From: Bemisia tabaci
Taxonomy: Eukaryota > Arthropoda > Insecta > Hemiptera > Aleyrodidae
DNA length: 64,000 nt
Direction: 5' to 3'
Assembly: GCF_918797505.1 (NCBI RefSeq)
Contig: NC_092794.1
Location: forward strand, 79,521,345-79,585,344
Positions 43,998-56,478 of this stretch are shown here, piece after piece. Both the position numbers and the translations under genes were made by a program. Every line of letters starts with the position of its first letter. Position 1 is the first letter of the stretch. Below the pieces are notes generated by a model. It worked only from the letters and a program-made list of their open reading frames with translations. It was not told the DNA's origin and searched no databases.

Positions 43998-46979
43998 CAT
44001 GCAGAATAGTATGGGCCCAGTGCTAATCCACAATGCACTATTCTAGATTCCCGATACTAACAGATCGGGACACTTTTTTAAGTGCTTCCTTTTCCATTTG
44101 AAAAAACCCAATGACGTTGCAGAACGAGGTGTTAAGGTCATTGAAGATGAAAAGTGAATTTGAAGTGAAGATGGTGGGTATTTTCAATGCAACCTGTTAA
44201 AGATTATGGAGAGAAGTTCCCCCACTACAAAAGTCAAAGTTGCTCTTGGTTCTCGAAAAAAAGGGATTTTCAAAAATCATGAAGATATTTTGTAGCTTCC
44301 GTGTGCGTCAATGTACTTACGTGAGAAAATGCTGAAAAATTTCCTCTCTTTAGGTGATGTTTATCATTACTGAAAGTAGGCACCGAATGGCGGAAAATCA
44401 TGAATGATACCTAGCTTGTTGGGCTTACCTATTTTGTTGTGAGCCCAATTGAGAGATTATACACTAGGCTCGTTAAAAATCTGAGAAATTTTTCGTTGCC
44501 GTCACGTAAAAGTTCGTAAAGAAGTGCACCGGAACACAATTCTCTGTTTTCGTGGGAATTTTGAATCATCACTCAGAGTGAGCACACCAAAAGCGAAAAA
44601 TTGCTTAATTTTGCGAATCAGGTTGAACGCATAGAATTTTCAGCCTGCTTCATTGGTCGAGGCTTTGTCAACAATTTGAGAATTTTTTGGTCGCCTTCCC
44701 GTAAGATTAATCAAAAAAAGTTTTGCCCGAACACGCAATTGTGTCTGTCTAATCAGCGTCGTAGGCACATAACAGACGAAAGCAAATAGTAAAGAAAACA
44801 TAATTGGCGGAATCGCAATGAACCAACATCTCCCCCCCCCCCCCCCCAAAAAAAAAAAAAAACCCCTGAGGCTCTCAAAAATGATGTTAAAACCATTCTT
44901 TTTCTGTCAGGTCCTCCGGAAAAGACATCAATTCAAGGGGAAAATTAGAAAATTTGAGTAAGTGGAAGATATTGCCGCTCCTCGGGCGGAAGGGCGTAAC
45001 TCAATTTCCTCGTGAGCTACGGTTCACATATAAGTTCATGCTTTCTGGGGCTCATATAGAAACCGAGGTACACCTTAACGTCAAAGAAGCGACGCTATAA
45101 GCAACCCAAAAGTTGGTCAATACAACAGTGGTGAGACATTGTAAATGGAGGTCCTGCCTCTAAAGGACTTATCAATTGTCACTAGCCCAATATCAAAAAA
45201 CAGCAACGGCAACGGTCTAGCCAGAGATTTGGAATTGTATGTAGATGGAGTTTCCAATCGACATCCTCCCATCAGTCATAAGGGGATGAAAGTAATGTGT
45301 GAACAATGTGAATGGCAACACGGCAGGCTCCTCGCCGATTCCCTTCGCAGTTCGCACCGCGGCAAGGCTCCATTCAGCCTGCCTCGCTTCCCGTTCCCGG
45401 AACTGCTCCTTTGCACCGGGGTAACTGAAGTATAAGCTCAAGGAAAATTTTTTGTTTCTCATTTTCTGGGATTAACTTTTCTCAATGTATTCGGATTCTG
45501 CATAAAATTTCAATCAAAGTGATATAAAAAAAAATCCAAAAAGTCAATTATTCACCCAGGAGCAAAATGTTTGGTACTCTGAATATTTATAAGGAGAGCA
45601 AATCAATTAATTTTCAGAAAGAAAGCTGCCATTTTTTTTGTCCTGCCACCACAACGCCTAAAGTGGATCCAAGCCTGGGAGCCGATATGGCTTGAGGAAG
45701 TGAGTGTATTGTTGGGTTGGGAAAGGTACCAGCATAAGGAGCTATTTTGGATTACCGGAGAAAGCAGTTAGTGTAAATGTTGAATGTTATCAAAGAAATG
45801 GGCCTAGTGCTGTTTAAATGGAACATTTCATTCAATGAGCCCACCATTTTCGTAAAATTCGCAATGATGATCAGAAAGTCTATTATGTCTATGTATAGAA
45901 AAAACGAACCACGGTAAATAAAAATGGTTTACCAAAGGGTTTGTCATGTCGCAGTTTATCAATTTTTCTCAGTTTTAAATGCAACTTTGACAGCTGGTCG
46001 AGTGTATTTCGTGATTATACTACGGTTTTAGGGGTGCACGTGTACCAGGAAATTGTTGAGCTATTTAATGTTTTTACCTCAGTGTTCCGCGGTTATCAAC
46101 ATCCATAATGTAGGGAGGAACCCAGTAGATGTTCAACGCTCCCGTGCGTGGGAAAAACACGGTTATTAATTCCGCATAGCTTTTACGACTTTCTTGCCTA
46201 AAACTAGCCGAATATGAAAATAAATAATCATGAGTGGCGGTAGCCACCACCGGGCAAGTAACCTATCCTCCAACAATTGGCAACACAGCACAGCCCGGTC
46301 GAGGCAACGACACCATAGTTACACGAACTTGGCTTATTTGGGTTTTTAGTTGCGGTCTCAAAAGCTTTTCAAAGCAACGGAGCGACGGATTTTAGAAATT
46401 TTGGTGTCTAAAGATGCGTCTTGATCCCGTCTAACGAACTGTTGAGTTTCAAGGAGGTTGATGATTTATTAAACAAGATAATTACGCATATGTGCCTAAA
46501 ATAGCAAAAAGTATCCACTTTGACCATTTTCACGCTCTGTCAAAGCTATGGAGAATACGAGACATCGGAGCCCTATATAATGTTATATCAAAAGAATTGT
46601 CATGTTCCCGTGTAGTGCGCGTTTAAGTTTCATTAATAACCAAGGCATCCTAAGAAAAATATTGCGTCTAAACTGCTTTTCGGTTGCAATGGGCGACCCG
46701 ACCTGCTGACGTTTATCATTGAATTTCTCGCTTACACTATTCTGGAATGAAATTATGGTTATTTCGAGGGAACATCCTGAAGTTATGAGGATTCTAAAAA
46801 TTATATATGAGTAAGGGTTTACTTTTACCGTTTAGGCTGTAGCTTTGATTATGTCCCAAAAATCGTAAAACCCGAATTTACTAACACATACACACGGTAG
46901 AGTGACAATGTTAGTGCTCTCTGCAGTCAGCATCTCACCAGCGGAACAACAAAACAAACCACGAATGTTAGGTTAGTTC
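43998..46979. other. no recognised gene
   Basis: Contains a C16/A16 junction near 44833-44863 and two loosely similar segments around 44470-44560 and 44660-44750. The block CTCGGGCGGAAGGGCGTAAC at about 44977 resembles TTTGGCGGAAGGGCG at 11761. Open frames at 45145-45462 overlap on both strands and have no known domain. Confidence 0.45.
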
Positions 46980-49700
46980 CTGTTTCACAGAGCAACAAAA
47001 ACGATCGAGACAATATGAAATCATTTGGTTTCAATGATTTCAATCCATTTACGACTTCAACGATGTTTGTGACAATCATTATCATCGTGTTTTACAACCT
47101 GGAGCAGAAGTCTATCGCCTCATTGTGAAGTGAATTCTGAATATCCAATCTTAGAACTCGAAACCTCACCATTCTATTCTCTCACTGTTCTCTCTTCATT
47201 TTTGGCTCAAGTCAAGCGATTTAAAGTCGCTTCACTAAAATTATGTGATCTTGAATCCATTCAAGAGTGTGAAGCTCACATTTTTCTGGCATTGCAGCCT
47301 TTTTACTCCTCAAATTCTACGGATATGAGTCCATTTCGCTCAAGGTTTTTCTGAGCGATACCAAGTGTTTATACATTTAAGATAAGTGAGGTTTGTCTTT
47401 TGGTTCTTCTTTTAGCAGTTTTAAAGTAAATTAGGTATTACAGTACCTTCGTCCAGTTTTGTTTCCTTGTTTAATGTTTGTTAAGAGTCTTTCTACGTGA
47501 ACACTCAAGGACATACATACTTACGCTCAGGTACCAATACCATTGTTTTTCTCTCACGTCAGGATGTACCTTTAAGCATGCTAATTTACCAAAGAAACTC
47601 CTCCAGTGATAAGTAATTTTAAGCTTTATTACGAAGTGAAAACCTCTCTGTGTGGTGTCGCTAAATTTCTCAGATAAGTCTCAGTTTAGACACGTAGAAC
47701 AGACGTTCACTTTTGTCCGTTACGATCCCTGCTCTTATAGCTTCACATCTTACTTTGATCTCTGATTCATCGATTAATGGCACTTTTAGTTCCATTCATC
47801 ATCAATCATAGTTCAAAGCTATCTCAACGATGAATCATCAAACGTTATATCAAGGAAGACATTTTCTGCTGAAAGCTACGACGGAATTGACATTGCAACT
47901 CAACTTACGAAAGCATGAACCAAGACATAAGAATCCGTCTCAAAGTGAACATTTTTTTCAACTCATCAGGCAGTTTAGCAGGTAAGAAATCTACAGTTGA
48001 TTAATTAAGGATTACCAGATTACATGCACACTGGTTTTCCAACATTTACGGTAGATAGGGATATTTTTATTGATAATGATTAATGACGAAACGAATATAT
48101 CAATACCATGGCCAAACTGGGAAACTACTTACCGCAATCCACAAAGTTCAGCCTCAAAGACTTTCAGAGTATTTTCATTTCTCTGCTGATAAATAATTCA
48201 ACATAATTTCTGAAAATTGTGTAATTAATGACTTCGATGCGCAGAATATTCTTTTCTGGGATTTTAAGCGTAGTGGTCACTAACTTTTCCCTGATTTTGG
48301 AATGTCCTCTTTTGACATTAGGTGTCTCAGATAAAAATTCTTTTCACAAAAATTTCAAGTTTTTACTTGACTTAATTTTAAGTGTTTAGTCTCTTTAAAC
48401 TGAAAAGTCCAATTTTTTTACTGGGAGAAGGAATTTCAATGCTCCGCAGCAAAACTACCTGACATATTTTCACAGTGAGGAGGGCTTTATTTCCTAACTT
48501 TTACAGAACCTGTCACCCTGTCTATCCCTCAGAAATTCAGTGAACCAGATGAGATTCAATGAGGGTCGTTGATAACTTTACCACTAAATTGATACCGCTT
48601 ACTTAAAGGATTTTGGAGGGAGCAATTTTACCTACTAACATTGTTGTCAAACAGGGTTTATTCATCAGAGCCCTGAATTGAGGAACCAAGAGAAAATAAT
48701 TTGTTTTCATTTACTCCTCAAAGATGATACTATGACCATGATGCAGGTCAGTACCTATGAGAACTATATAGATCTCATAAAATTTCAGTAAACCTTGTCG
48801 CTGGGGGAAAGATCTAATACATACTGAAGATAATTATCGAATAATGTACTCTCCTAAATATAGACAAAAATTACAATGAAAATGTTCATTATTTGATGAA
48901 AAATAAAGTACAAAAATTTTCAGAGTCTCAGAGGACGCCAAGAACGCCAAAAAATCTTAAAATAATTTCCTTTCACAAACAAAAATAAAAATGACACTGA
49001 ACATTTCTAGCAGGGCTTCTTGATAATCAGAGAACAAAAATTTTGAGAGCTTGACACTTTTAATCCTTACAATTTTTAGATTGTAACACTAATGATGTCT
49101 GGGAAGCTATTGAATGCCCTGATTTCCAAACTTCTATTACTCAAGCAGCACACATTTCTTTGGATTTCAATTCCATGGTAAAATTATTTCTATTGCATTG
49201 TAGTGTTGAGAATGTTGCCTATTTACTCATTGAAGGAACAATTTTTAGAGCAATTAATTTGAAATAAGTACCTACCGTAGTTGCAATTTATCATTGAATT
49301 TCTTCGTATTTCTTTTCTTTCTTCTTTTTCTTTTCTTGGGATTCTACAATTGTATTTCTTTTCAGGGATATCTACAGTTGTGTAGATTTTGATTTTTAAA
49401 ACTAATCTCTTTTTAAAACTAAGAGAGCGTTGAAATAATTATCACTTACCATGTATAACTTTCTGCAAAATTTGCCTCAGTTGATGTTCTCATAAGTTCA
49501 GTTGTAAAGTCAATTCAGCCATAGCTTTCCGAAGAAAATTTCTTCTTCGATCTAACAATTAATGATTAATCGTCGAAATAGCTTTGAACTGATTAATTAA
49601 AAATGACAGTCAAGGGTGTAAAAAAATAAGACGGATCCGAGAAACTTTGCTACACAGCAAGGAGATATCCACTTCATAGCTACAAGCATTAAATGGATTA
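46980..49700. mobile_element. old relative of the giant fold-back
   Basis: 47025-48540 follows 2700-4160 step by step (TTTTACAACCTGGAGC, CATTCAAGAG, the TTTGATCTCTGATTCATC region, and CAGAAATTCAGT near 48530). 48700-49700 follows 7020-7800 in the same orientation (TCGTCGAAATAGCTTTGAAC, GAGAAACTTTGC, GCAAGGAGA). Short remnants are inverted to each other (about 47760-47860 with 49540-49640). The palindrome at 4218-6977 is absent here. Confidence 0.65.
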
Positions 49701-49832
49701 CATTTTGCAATTAGGAGCCACTATTTCTGGTCCATTTTAGAAACAGATTACATGCTATTGGTTTCTCTATGCAGATATGTGTTTTTATGGGAGAGCCAGA
49801 GGTAATGGTTCCTTATTGTAAAATGTAATCCA
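49694..49832. mobile_element. 139-bp MITE
   Basis: TGGATTACATTTTGCAATTA and near-perfect inverse, with GGAGCCACTATTTCTGG / CCAGAGGTAATGGTTCC inside. Same family and length as 41295-41433. Confidence 0.75.
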
Positions 49833-49908
49833 ATTCCTTCACAAGTGGGGGACTTCATTTGGTAAAATAACAGTTTTCTTGCAAAAATGAGATGATATAA
49901 ACTCCAAA

Positions 49909-51596
49909 AAACCCAAAAACTTGGGTAAAGAGACTCCGGGCAAGTCACCATCCTCTTGCCAAAAACCTCCAAAAGCTCTTCTTTGTTCCCCTCTTCAGTG
50001 GAAAAAGAAAATATCACACTACGACAGTTTCCATTTCTGTCATAGAGTACCCCAAGCGGACCAAAGAACGGAACTCTTAGTCGTTTACACATTTACGTAT
50101 TTAACAAAATCTCCAGGAGGTCACAGACAGGCTGGCAGCCCCTCATTGGACCAAAACGCACACCGTACCATTTTTTCCTTGTAGGTATGTGCCTCCAAAG
50201 TACATGAAATGACTCCTTGAGGGGCGGGCAAGTTTGATTGAAATTCACGTTGTCCTCTGAAAATGAGCTAAAATTTTTACCTTGAAGAAGAAGAAAATCG
50301 AGTTATCATTTTCTTCCATACACGGTAGGTATGCCTATGAGGTATGAGAGGCACCAGGAACGCCTTCCAAAATTATTGATGCAACCCGCACGACTCCGAA
50401 GTCAGCGGAAACTTTCTTGAAGCGTCTCCTAAGATTTTCCCTACGCAATAATCCCCTTCAAAAATGAATGATGCAACAAGCGCGTCCTGTTTGACCACGA
50501 AAGCTCCTCAGATGAGAAGTCTTTTGGTCTGGTCAGAAAAATATTCGAACTTTATTTTTCATCTTCTCTTCTCATTTCCCGCATTGACGGAGGCGACATT
50601 TTTTGGAAAGCATGACGCGCCCGGCCCAATGCGTAAAAAAAAGTGCGAATAGAATATGACCTTCCATTATGAATGATCGTTCGGGAATACTTGTACAACA
50701 AAGACGGCACTGTTTATTTGGAAGTGTACAAAGCCTCCTCGTAGTCATAATTGACTTTTTCCATTCTGATCCCGTACTATCAGTTCGGAAATTGGCCTCA
50801 TTCTCAGTGAGCCCGAACATCTGTTTCCTAAATATTTTTAGTAGTCTATCTACAGGTTGATCCTCAGTGAGAGCATTGGGCCGGGCGCGTCATGCTTTCC
50901 AAAAAATGTCGCCTCCGTCAATGCGGGAAATGAGAAGAGAAGATGAAAAATAAAGTTCGAATATTTTTCTGACCAGACCAAAAGACTTCTCATCTGAGGA
51001 GCTTTCGTGGTCAAACAGGACGCGCTTGTTGCATCATTCATTTTTGAAGGGGATTATTGCGTAGGGAAAATCTTAGGAGACGCTTCAAGAAAGTTTCCGC
51101 TGACTTCGGAGTCGTGCGGGTTGCATCAATAATTTTGGAAGGCGTTCCTGGTGCCTCTCATACCTCATAGGCATACCTACCGTGTATGGAAGAAAATGAT
51201 AACTCGATTTTCTTCTTCTTCAAGGTAAAAATTTTAGCTCATTTTCAGAGGACAACGTGAATTTCAATCAAACTTGCCCGCCCCTCAAGGAGTCATTTCA
51301 TGTACTTTGGAGGCACATACCTACAAGGAAAAAATGGTACGGTGTGCGTTTTGGTCCAATGAGGGGCTGCCAGCCTGTCTGTGACCTCCTGGAGATTTTG
51401 TTAAATACGTAAATGTGTAAACGACTAAGAGTTCCGTTCTTTGGTCCGCTTGGGGTACTCTATGACAGAAATGGAAACTGTCGTAGTGTGATATTTTCTT
51501 TTTCCACTGAAGAGGGGAACAAAGAAGAGCTTTTGGAGGTTTTTGGCAAGAGGATGGTGACTTGCCCGGAGTCTCTTTACCCAAGTTTTTGGGTTT
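49909..51596. mobile_element. near-perfect palindrome, arms of about 722 bp
   Basis: The left arm to about 50630 and the right arm from about 50875 align with no length change (paired coordinates always add to 51505). Ends AAACCCAAAAACTTGGG. The 240-bp spacer is not palindromic. The mirrored open frames have no domains. No flanking duplication was found. Confidence 0.8.
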
Positions 51597-51634
51597 ACCC
51601 TATTATTATGAATTTGAAATAAAATCGGTCAATT

Positions 51635-51790
51635 TTTAATCATCCGAACAATTTCTGGGAGTCTTTCGGACGATTAGTGATATTTGAGAAAGAACGGAGG
51701 CCTCTTTTCAGTACAGTTTTATGGTCAGACGCTTCTGAGCCCGTTCTATCAAAATTTCATGTTTGCAGTCACTATCTCTTTGCTATTAGG
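51635..51790. repeat. dispersed repeat, partner of 23745-23915
   Basis: Reverse complement relationship to 23.75-23.9 kb. It lies directly beside the palindrome. Confidence 0.6.
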
Positions 51791-52545
51791 TACAGTAGAA
51801 TACCAGAGGGTCCGCCTTTCGCCTGCTCTGCGGTCAAACGTACGGGGATTGATTAGTGTCTAATGTGAAGTATCGAGAAATCATGAAGAAACGTAATGCA
51901 ATAAACAAATCGGAAGCACAATGGTATGCGGTTATGCGAAGAAGATTGAACAATTGGACTATATTTTCCGATTTTTTTTTCTTTCTTTTTTCTCTTTTGG
52001 AATTAACTAACATTTTAGGCTCTCGTCATATCCAAGTGAAGTGGTATAAGTATAATTCCAATCCCTCTCCACATCAAAAAATTAATTAAAGTAACTCGAT
52101 TTTCAGTTTTTTTTTTTTTTTTTTTTCTTTTTTTTCAAATTCATTTCCTTTACTCTCTTTGGATTGGAAATATCCGAGAATATCCCGTGTCCTAACTTCC
52201 TGAGGGCTTTTCAGTTAATAAAGAAAACTCATCACAAATAAAATGACGGTACATAGACTAACTGAGATCCCTTTCCGAAATATACCCTCGTTATATTTGA
52301 ATATTGCGGGGAGCATATCATAATCGATTAATATACTTATGTACGAAGTTGGGTTCAAACCAAACATGCAACTACTTTAACTCTGCGGAGTGCCGGGTTG
52401 CATACGCTTGATTTTGCGGGCGAAATCTAAGATCTGCCCAGGCTTTCGCGATAAAGCGAATGGGGGAAGTTGCATTTATTCTATACACCCTCCTCTTTTA
52501 ACTAAATTAGGGAAAATTTAAATTTTTAGTTCTTTTACGTGTAAA
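51791..52545. other. no recognised feature
   Basis: AT-rich, with a T-rich stretch near 52107-52135. Nothing else was seen. Confidence 0.5.
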
Positions 52546-52549
52546 AAAA

Positions 52550-52790
52550 TCAGGTTATCTGGTATGGTCATATTTAACGAATGGCGGATGAAAGACTGCC
52601 TGAGGAGGTACTGAAATGGTTTCCTCTCGGAAGGAGACGTATAGGAGACGCCCAGGAAAATCTTGGATTGGTGGCATTCAAAATGAAATTGCGAGGATCT
52701 ATTTACCAGATGACCTCTGTTCCGATAGACAAGGATGGCGATTAGGTGTAGCAAAGCGCCCGCCGGGAGCACTGTAAAAGCGACGGGTAA
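52550..52790 (+). pseudogene. 3' fragment of a non-LTR reverse transcriptase gene
   Basis: Encodes, with at least one frame break near 52571, a run matching the C-terminus of the 55203-56459 protein: WYGH, RMADERLP, a basic GRRRIGRP block, and WRLGVAKRPPGA before a stop. The nucleotide sequence is clearly diverged, so it is a different, older family member. 5'-truncated. Confidence 0.7.
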
Positions 52791-52936
52791 ATAACATAAA
52801 ACAATACGTCATGATCACTGATCATTGATATTATGGTCGAATCAATTGAAAGCAATTTTTTGTAGATTGAATAATTAGGAATCAAAACATTTGTTTAAAA
52901 TGAAACAATGTAATGTTGTCTAATAATATTTAAGCA

Positions 52937-52938
<2 letters not shown>

Positions 52939-52985
<47 letters not shown>
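52939..52985. repeat. poly(T) tract, about 46 bp
   Basis: Uninterrupted T run. It could be the A tail of an inverted retroposon, but no body was recognised beside it. Confidence 0.85.
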
Positions 52986-52988
<3 letters not shown>

Positions 52989-53561
52989 GAATAAGCCTCA
53001 AGATATTCAATATCCGTTCCCTGCGGTAAACCCGTTTCACGATCGTGAATTTTTATGACACACAATAATTGTAAGGAGCCTATTGTGTAAATTATATGAA
53101 ATAAATGAGCGAGCATAAACAGTTAAGGTTTGAGAGGGAATAGCGAAGTATAGAAAAAGTAGATGTTATTGCTCTCATGCATCATTTCAGTCGGACGGAC
53201 GAAAATAAAACAAGAGAGGACGCGACCAAACCAGAGCCACCATCCCGTGCCTGGACAAGGCTTCGAAATCGCGGAGGTTGAGCGAATTGTCGCCGACCGT
53301 TGAATCAACTCGAAATCACTGATTCTGTGCGAACTATCCGGCCGTGGATAGTTAACTCAAGATTTCACTTTCATCGGAGAAGAGACCGATCCGAGGTCCT
53401 GATTTTAACCGCATGCGTTTCACATCCCCTCGCGCCTCCGAAGGGGTTGACAGCGCGGTACGCGTTCCGATCCCCGTCCAGATTTCAATACCGAGGGAAT
53501 TCCCGGTACAGTTGCCTCTTGATACCTGAGGCCGAGGCAACTCGGATATGAGCTATTGCGG
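52986..53561. other. no recognised gene; GC-richer stretch
   Basis: 53290-53560 is richer in G and C and has overlapping open frames on both strands without recognisable domains. It is the target into which hAT copy B inserted. Confidence 0.4.
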
Positions 53562-53569
53562 TCTCTGGC

Positions 53570-54807
53570 CAGAGATGGAAAATTTCATGAAATTTATTCG
53601 AGTGAAATTTCACGCGTGAAATTTCATGAAATTTCATGAAATTTCACGAAATTTCATGAAATTTATTGAAACTTTTGAGGATACATTCAAGAGTATCAAG
53701 AGGCCAAGAAACGCCTAGAAACGGTGATTCTCGATATTGAGATTTTTCAGCCCCCCCTGACCTAACCTAACCTCACCACCCACTCTTCCAGCAGCTCAGT
53801 TTTTTATCACGAAGATTTCGGTGTCATGTCAGATGTCACTTATGTAAGTCATGGGTCCTTAATTTTCGTAAGTAATGCATCATTGACACTTGAGTGCCTC
53901 CGCTCCACCACAAGAACAATTTCCTCCACGCATCGGCATGAAAATACTAGTTTTTTTATGAGGGGGGGGGGACTTTTATTTGAGAAACGTTGGAGAAATT
54001 GATGCTAAAAATTGTAATGCTAAAAAACGGCACTTTTAGTGGTATATTTCTGAACCAACTTAATGTCCTACATATTTAACAATTATACTATAAAGATTAT
54101 TCTCAGCAGTGCTTTTCGGCTTTTTCGCCATTATTCACATCTCTGAAAACATAAAAGTACTAAAGTAAAACGTTTCTAAAAGGGTGTGATGTTCTTATAA
54201 TCTTGTCCACGGCCACGCGATTTGCTGGGTACATGTCTGTTTACATTTGGTTTGGAGGTTAGGTTAGGGCTAACTTTCTCTAAAACCCATAGAGTACATA
54301 GAGTCGTAATGTAATTGGGAGAGCTGGCGCCACTTTTAAGCATTTTCCATGTCCCGAATTCCGAGACTCCTGTGTGACGCCGGGTCACTTTTGCGATACA
54401 TAATCGATTGTTTGCGATACACAGGTACCCGGTCATCCGATGACAACAACAACAACAACAACAACGGAGATAGGAATTACCATGTATTCCACACCGCCAT
54501 TTTGGATCGAAAATGTATCGAAAAAGCGACCCGAACTCGGCGCACACCGGGCTCGGAATTCGTCGAGCAGAACATGGCGCCAGCTCTCCCATTTACATTA
54601 CGACTCTATGTACTCTATGCTAAAACCCCCCTTGTGCCCCCTCCTTTGGGTGTAGCATCTCATTAGTGGGCCATATTCTGCTGCATCAGCAGGAGGATCA
54701 TCTGAACCGTTTCCGAGGCTTAGTAACAATATTTCTTTGAAAAATCAACAAATTTCAATTTTTTTGAAATTTATTCGGGCCTTGTGAAATTTCACTTTCC
54801 ATCTCTG
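53570..54807. mobile_element. hAT-like element, copy B (1238 bp)
   Basis: Perfect ends CAGAGATGG...CCATCTCTG with the 8-bp duplication TCTCTGGC at 53562-53569 and 54808-54815. It is inverted relative to copy A. The left 540 bp match A's right part and the right 180 bp match A's left part, but the centre differs and holds its own nested MITE (54288-54619). Confidence 0.88.
54288..54619. mobile_element. 332-bp MITE nested in copy B
   Basis: Ends CATAGAGTACATAGAGTCG with inverse, and the 8-bp duplication CTAAAACC at 54280-54287 and 54620-54627. Copy A keeps the empty site. Contains an ACAACAACA run. The open frames here are by-products. Confidence 0.88.
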
Positions 54808-54904
54808 TCTCTGGCCTCCACCATGACCAAGATACTAGTGGAGGGTCTCTTGTCTCTGTCAATTATTAGTAGATGGTATTGTCTCTGTCTATTTCTTTCA
54901 TGGT

Positions 54905-54970
54905 CCTTGCCTGCAAAAAGTAAACATTGACGCGAACCGCGCGATGTTTACTTTTTGCAGGCAAAGACCC
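54905..54970. repeat. hairpin GCCTGCAAAAAGTAAACAT
   Basis: GCCTGCAAAAAGTAAACAT and its inverse around a CG-rich loop. GCAGGCAAAGACCCCC and GAGCAGGC that follow are found inverted at 57925-57956, so 54947-57956 may be bounded by a 40-bp inverted repeat. Confidence 0.55.
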
Positions 54971-55173
54971 CCTCGAATGAGCAGGCAAGATGGCTGTGTG
55001 GCGCGACGGGAACTCAGAGCAGTTCGAGCACTCTCTAACCAATACCTACTCTAAACCCATCCTATCGTCTGCCGTCTCCCCACCTTATCCATCCAAATAA
55101 TCATGTTTCCAATGAATCAGTGAGTTCGGAAACACTCCAACACGGGTTTTTTTCGATTTTCACTTTTTTACGG

Positions 55174-56478
55174 ATGACTGTGGGAACTACAGAGGGTTAG
55201 CGGTGACAGGAACGATAAGTAAAATTTATGGAAAAGTGTTGAAAGCGAAGATCGAAGAGGAGTGGACCCCGTTCGAGGCGGAGGAGCAAGCAGGTTTTAG
55301 GGCTGGTCGGTCTACCGCTGATCATCTGTTCTGTGTTACCCAGTTAACCGAAAAGAAGAGAATTGTTGGCCAGGAGCTTCATTTAGTGTTTTTGGATATT
55401 GAAAAGGCTTATGATAGTATTCCTCTTGTGAAACTCTGGGAAGTCCTAGAAGAAACTGGTTTTAGTAAAGGACTTATTGGGGCAGTCAAGCAGTTTTATC
55501 GGGGGGCTTTTGCTAGAATTAAGTGCCAAGGAAGGCTTTCAGACGGTTTTTTTGTCACCAAGGGGCTTAAGCAGGGATGTTGTCTGTCACCGACGCTGTT
55601 TAAGATATATCTAGAGCACGTTCTGAAGGAATGGAAAAGAAAGTGTGCCGGCATGGGCGTCCCTCTAAATGACCAAGAAACACTGTTCACGCTATGCTTT
55701 GCTGACGACCAGGTAGTCATAAGTCAAGATCACGATGACGCGGAGTATATGACCCGGAAGTTGGTGGAGGAGTACCGCAAATGGGGCCTCGAGGTTAGTG
55801 TCCGTAAGACAAAAAAGATGTCAGTCGGAGGTGCTCAGCAAAGCATAGTCCTGGAGGATGGTCAACATATAGAAAGTTGCGAACAATACAAGTACCTGGG
55901 GGTGAACCTGACTTCGGATGGGAAGCTGGATCAGGCCATTCGGGACCGTAATCTTCTAGGAAGGAAAGCCATCGCCATGCTTAATGGGATCCTTTGGGAC
56001 CAAAGGATTTCCAAAGACAACAAGAAGAGGATTTATAACTCGGTTGTCAAGCCTATTATCACCTATGGCAGTGAAGTGTGGCAGTTGAAGAAGCGGACCC
56101 AAGAAATGCTCAAGGCGACCGAGATGGATTTCTGGCGAAGATCGGCTGGAATCTCGAGGAGAGAACGTGTCAGGAATGAACGTGTCCGAGAGATAATGGG
56201 CGTTGAGGGGACGATTGTGCACGATATCATGACCAAGCAATTGGTATGGTATGGGCATGTGCAGAGAATGGCTGATACCAGGTTGCCGAAGAAGGTGTTG
56301 GAGTGGGTCCCCCCAGGTAGGCGACGGAGAGGGCGTCCAGCCAAACGGTGGGTAGAGGGCATCCATGAAGAGATGGAGAGATGCCACCTTCCGGAGGATC
56401 TCTACCATGACAGATTCCTGTGGAGAATAGGCGTCGCAGAGCGCCCTAGCGCGCCGTAAAAGCGGCTCATACATACAT
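55174..56478 (+). mobile_element. 5'-truncated RTE-like non-LTR retrotransposon
   Basis: The insertion is bounded by a 12-bp duplication ACTTTTTTACGG (55162-55173 and 56479-56490). The 3' end is a short CATA microsatellite instead of poly(A), as in many RTE-type elements. The 5' end begins inside the RT domain, the usual truncation of target-primed reverse transcription. Confidence 0.85.
55203..56459 (+). CDS. reverse transcriptase fragment (RTE-like), 5'-truncated
   Basis: About 418 codons from a GTG. The open frame actually extends upstream to the truncation point, with no ATG start. QAGFRAGRST and FLDIEKAYD are the early RT motifs, LKQGCCLSP follows, FADDQ holds the catalytic Asp pair, and YLGVNL is a later conserved block. 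The C-terminal part has WYGH, a basic GRRRRGRP stretch and a WRIGVAERP ending. The endonuclease and the first RT block are missing, so it cannot be autonomous. The rest has no stop or frameshift, which suggests a young insertion. RTE-like is inferred from the motifs and the tail. Other non-LTR groups are possible. Confidence 0.85.
   Translation: MTGTISKIYGKVLKAKIEEEWTPFEAEEQAGFRAGRSTADHLFCVTQLTEKKRIVGQELHLVFLDIEKAYDSIPLVKLWEVLEETGFSKGLIGAVKQFYRGAFARIKCQGRLSDGFFVTKGLKQGCCLSPTLFKIYLEHVLKEWKRKCAGMGVPLNDQETLFTLCFADDQVVISQDHDDAEYMTRKLVEEYRKWGLEVSVRKTKKMSVGGAQQSIVLEDGQHIESCEQYKYLGVNLTSDGKLDQAIRDRNLLGRKAIAMLNGILWDQRISKDNKKRIYNSVVKPIITYGSEVWQLKKRTQEMLKATEMDFWRRSAGISRRERVRNERVREIMGVEGTIVHDIMTKQLVWYGHVQRMADTRLPKKVLEWVPPGRRRRGRPAKRWVEGIHEEMERCHLPEDLYHDRFLWRIGVAERPSAP

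Noticed and set aside
49748..51622. Paired frames in the 49909-51596 palindrome
   Set aside because: Each frame exists twice as mirror images because the DNA is palindromic; no domains.
54176..54666. Overlapping frames of 138 and 105 codons in hAT copy B
   Set aside because: They cover the nested MITE and its hairpin, and copy A has no equivalent.
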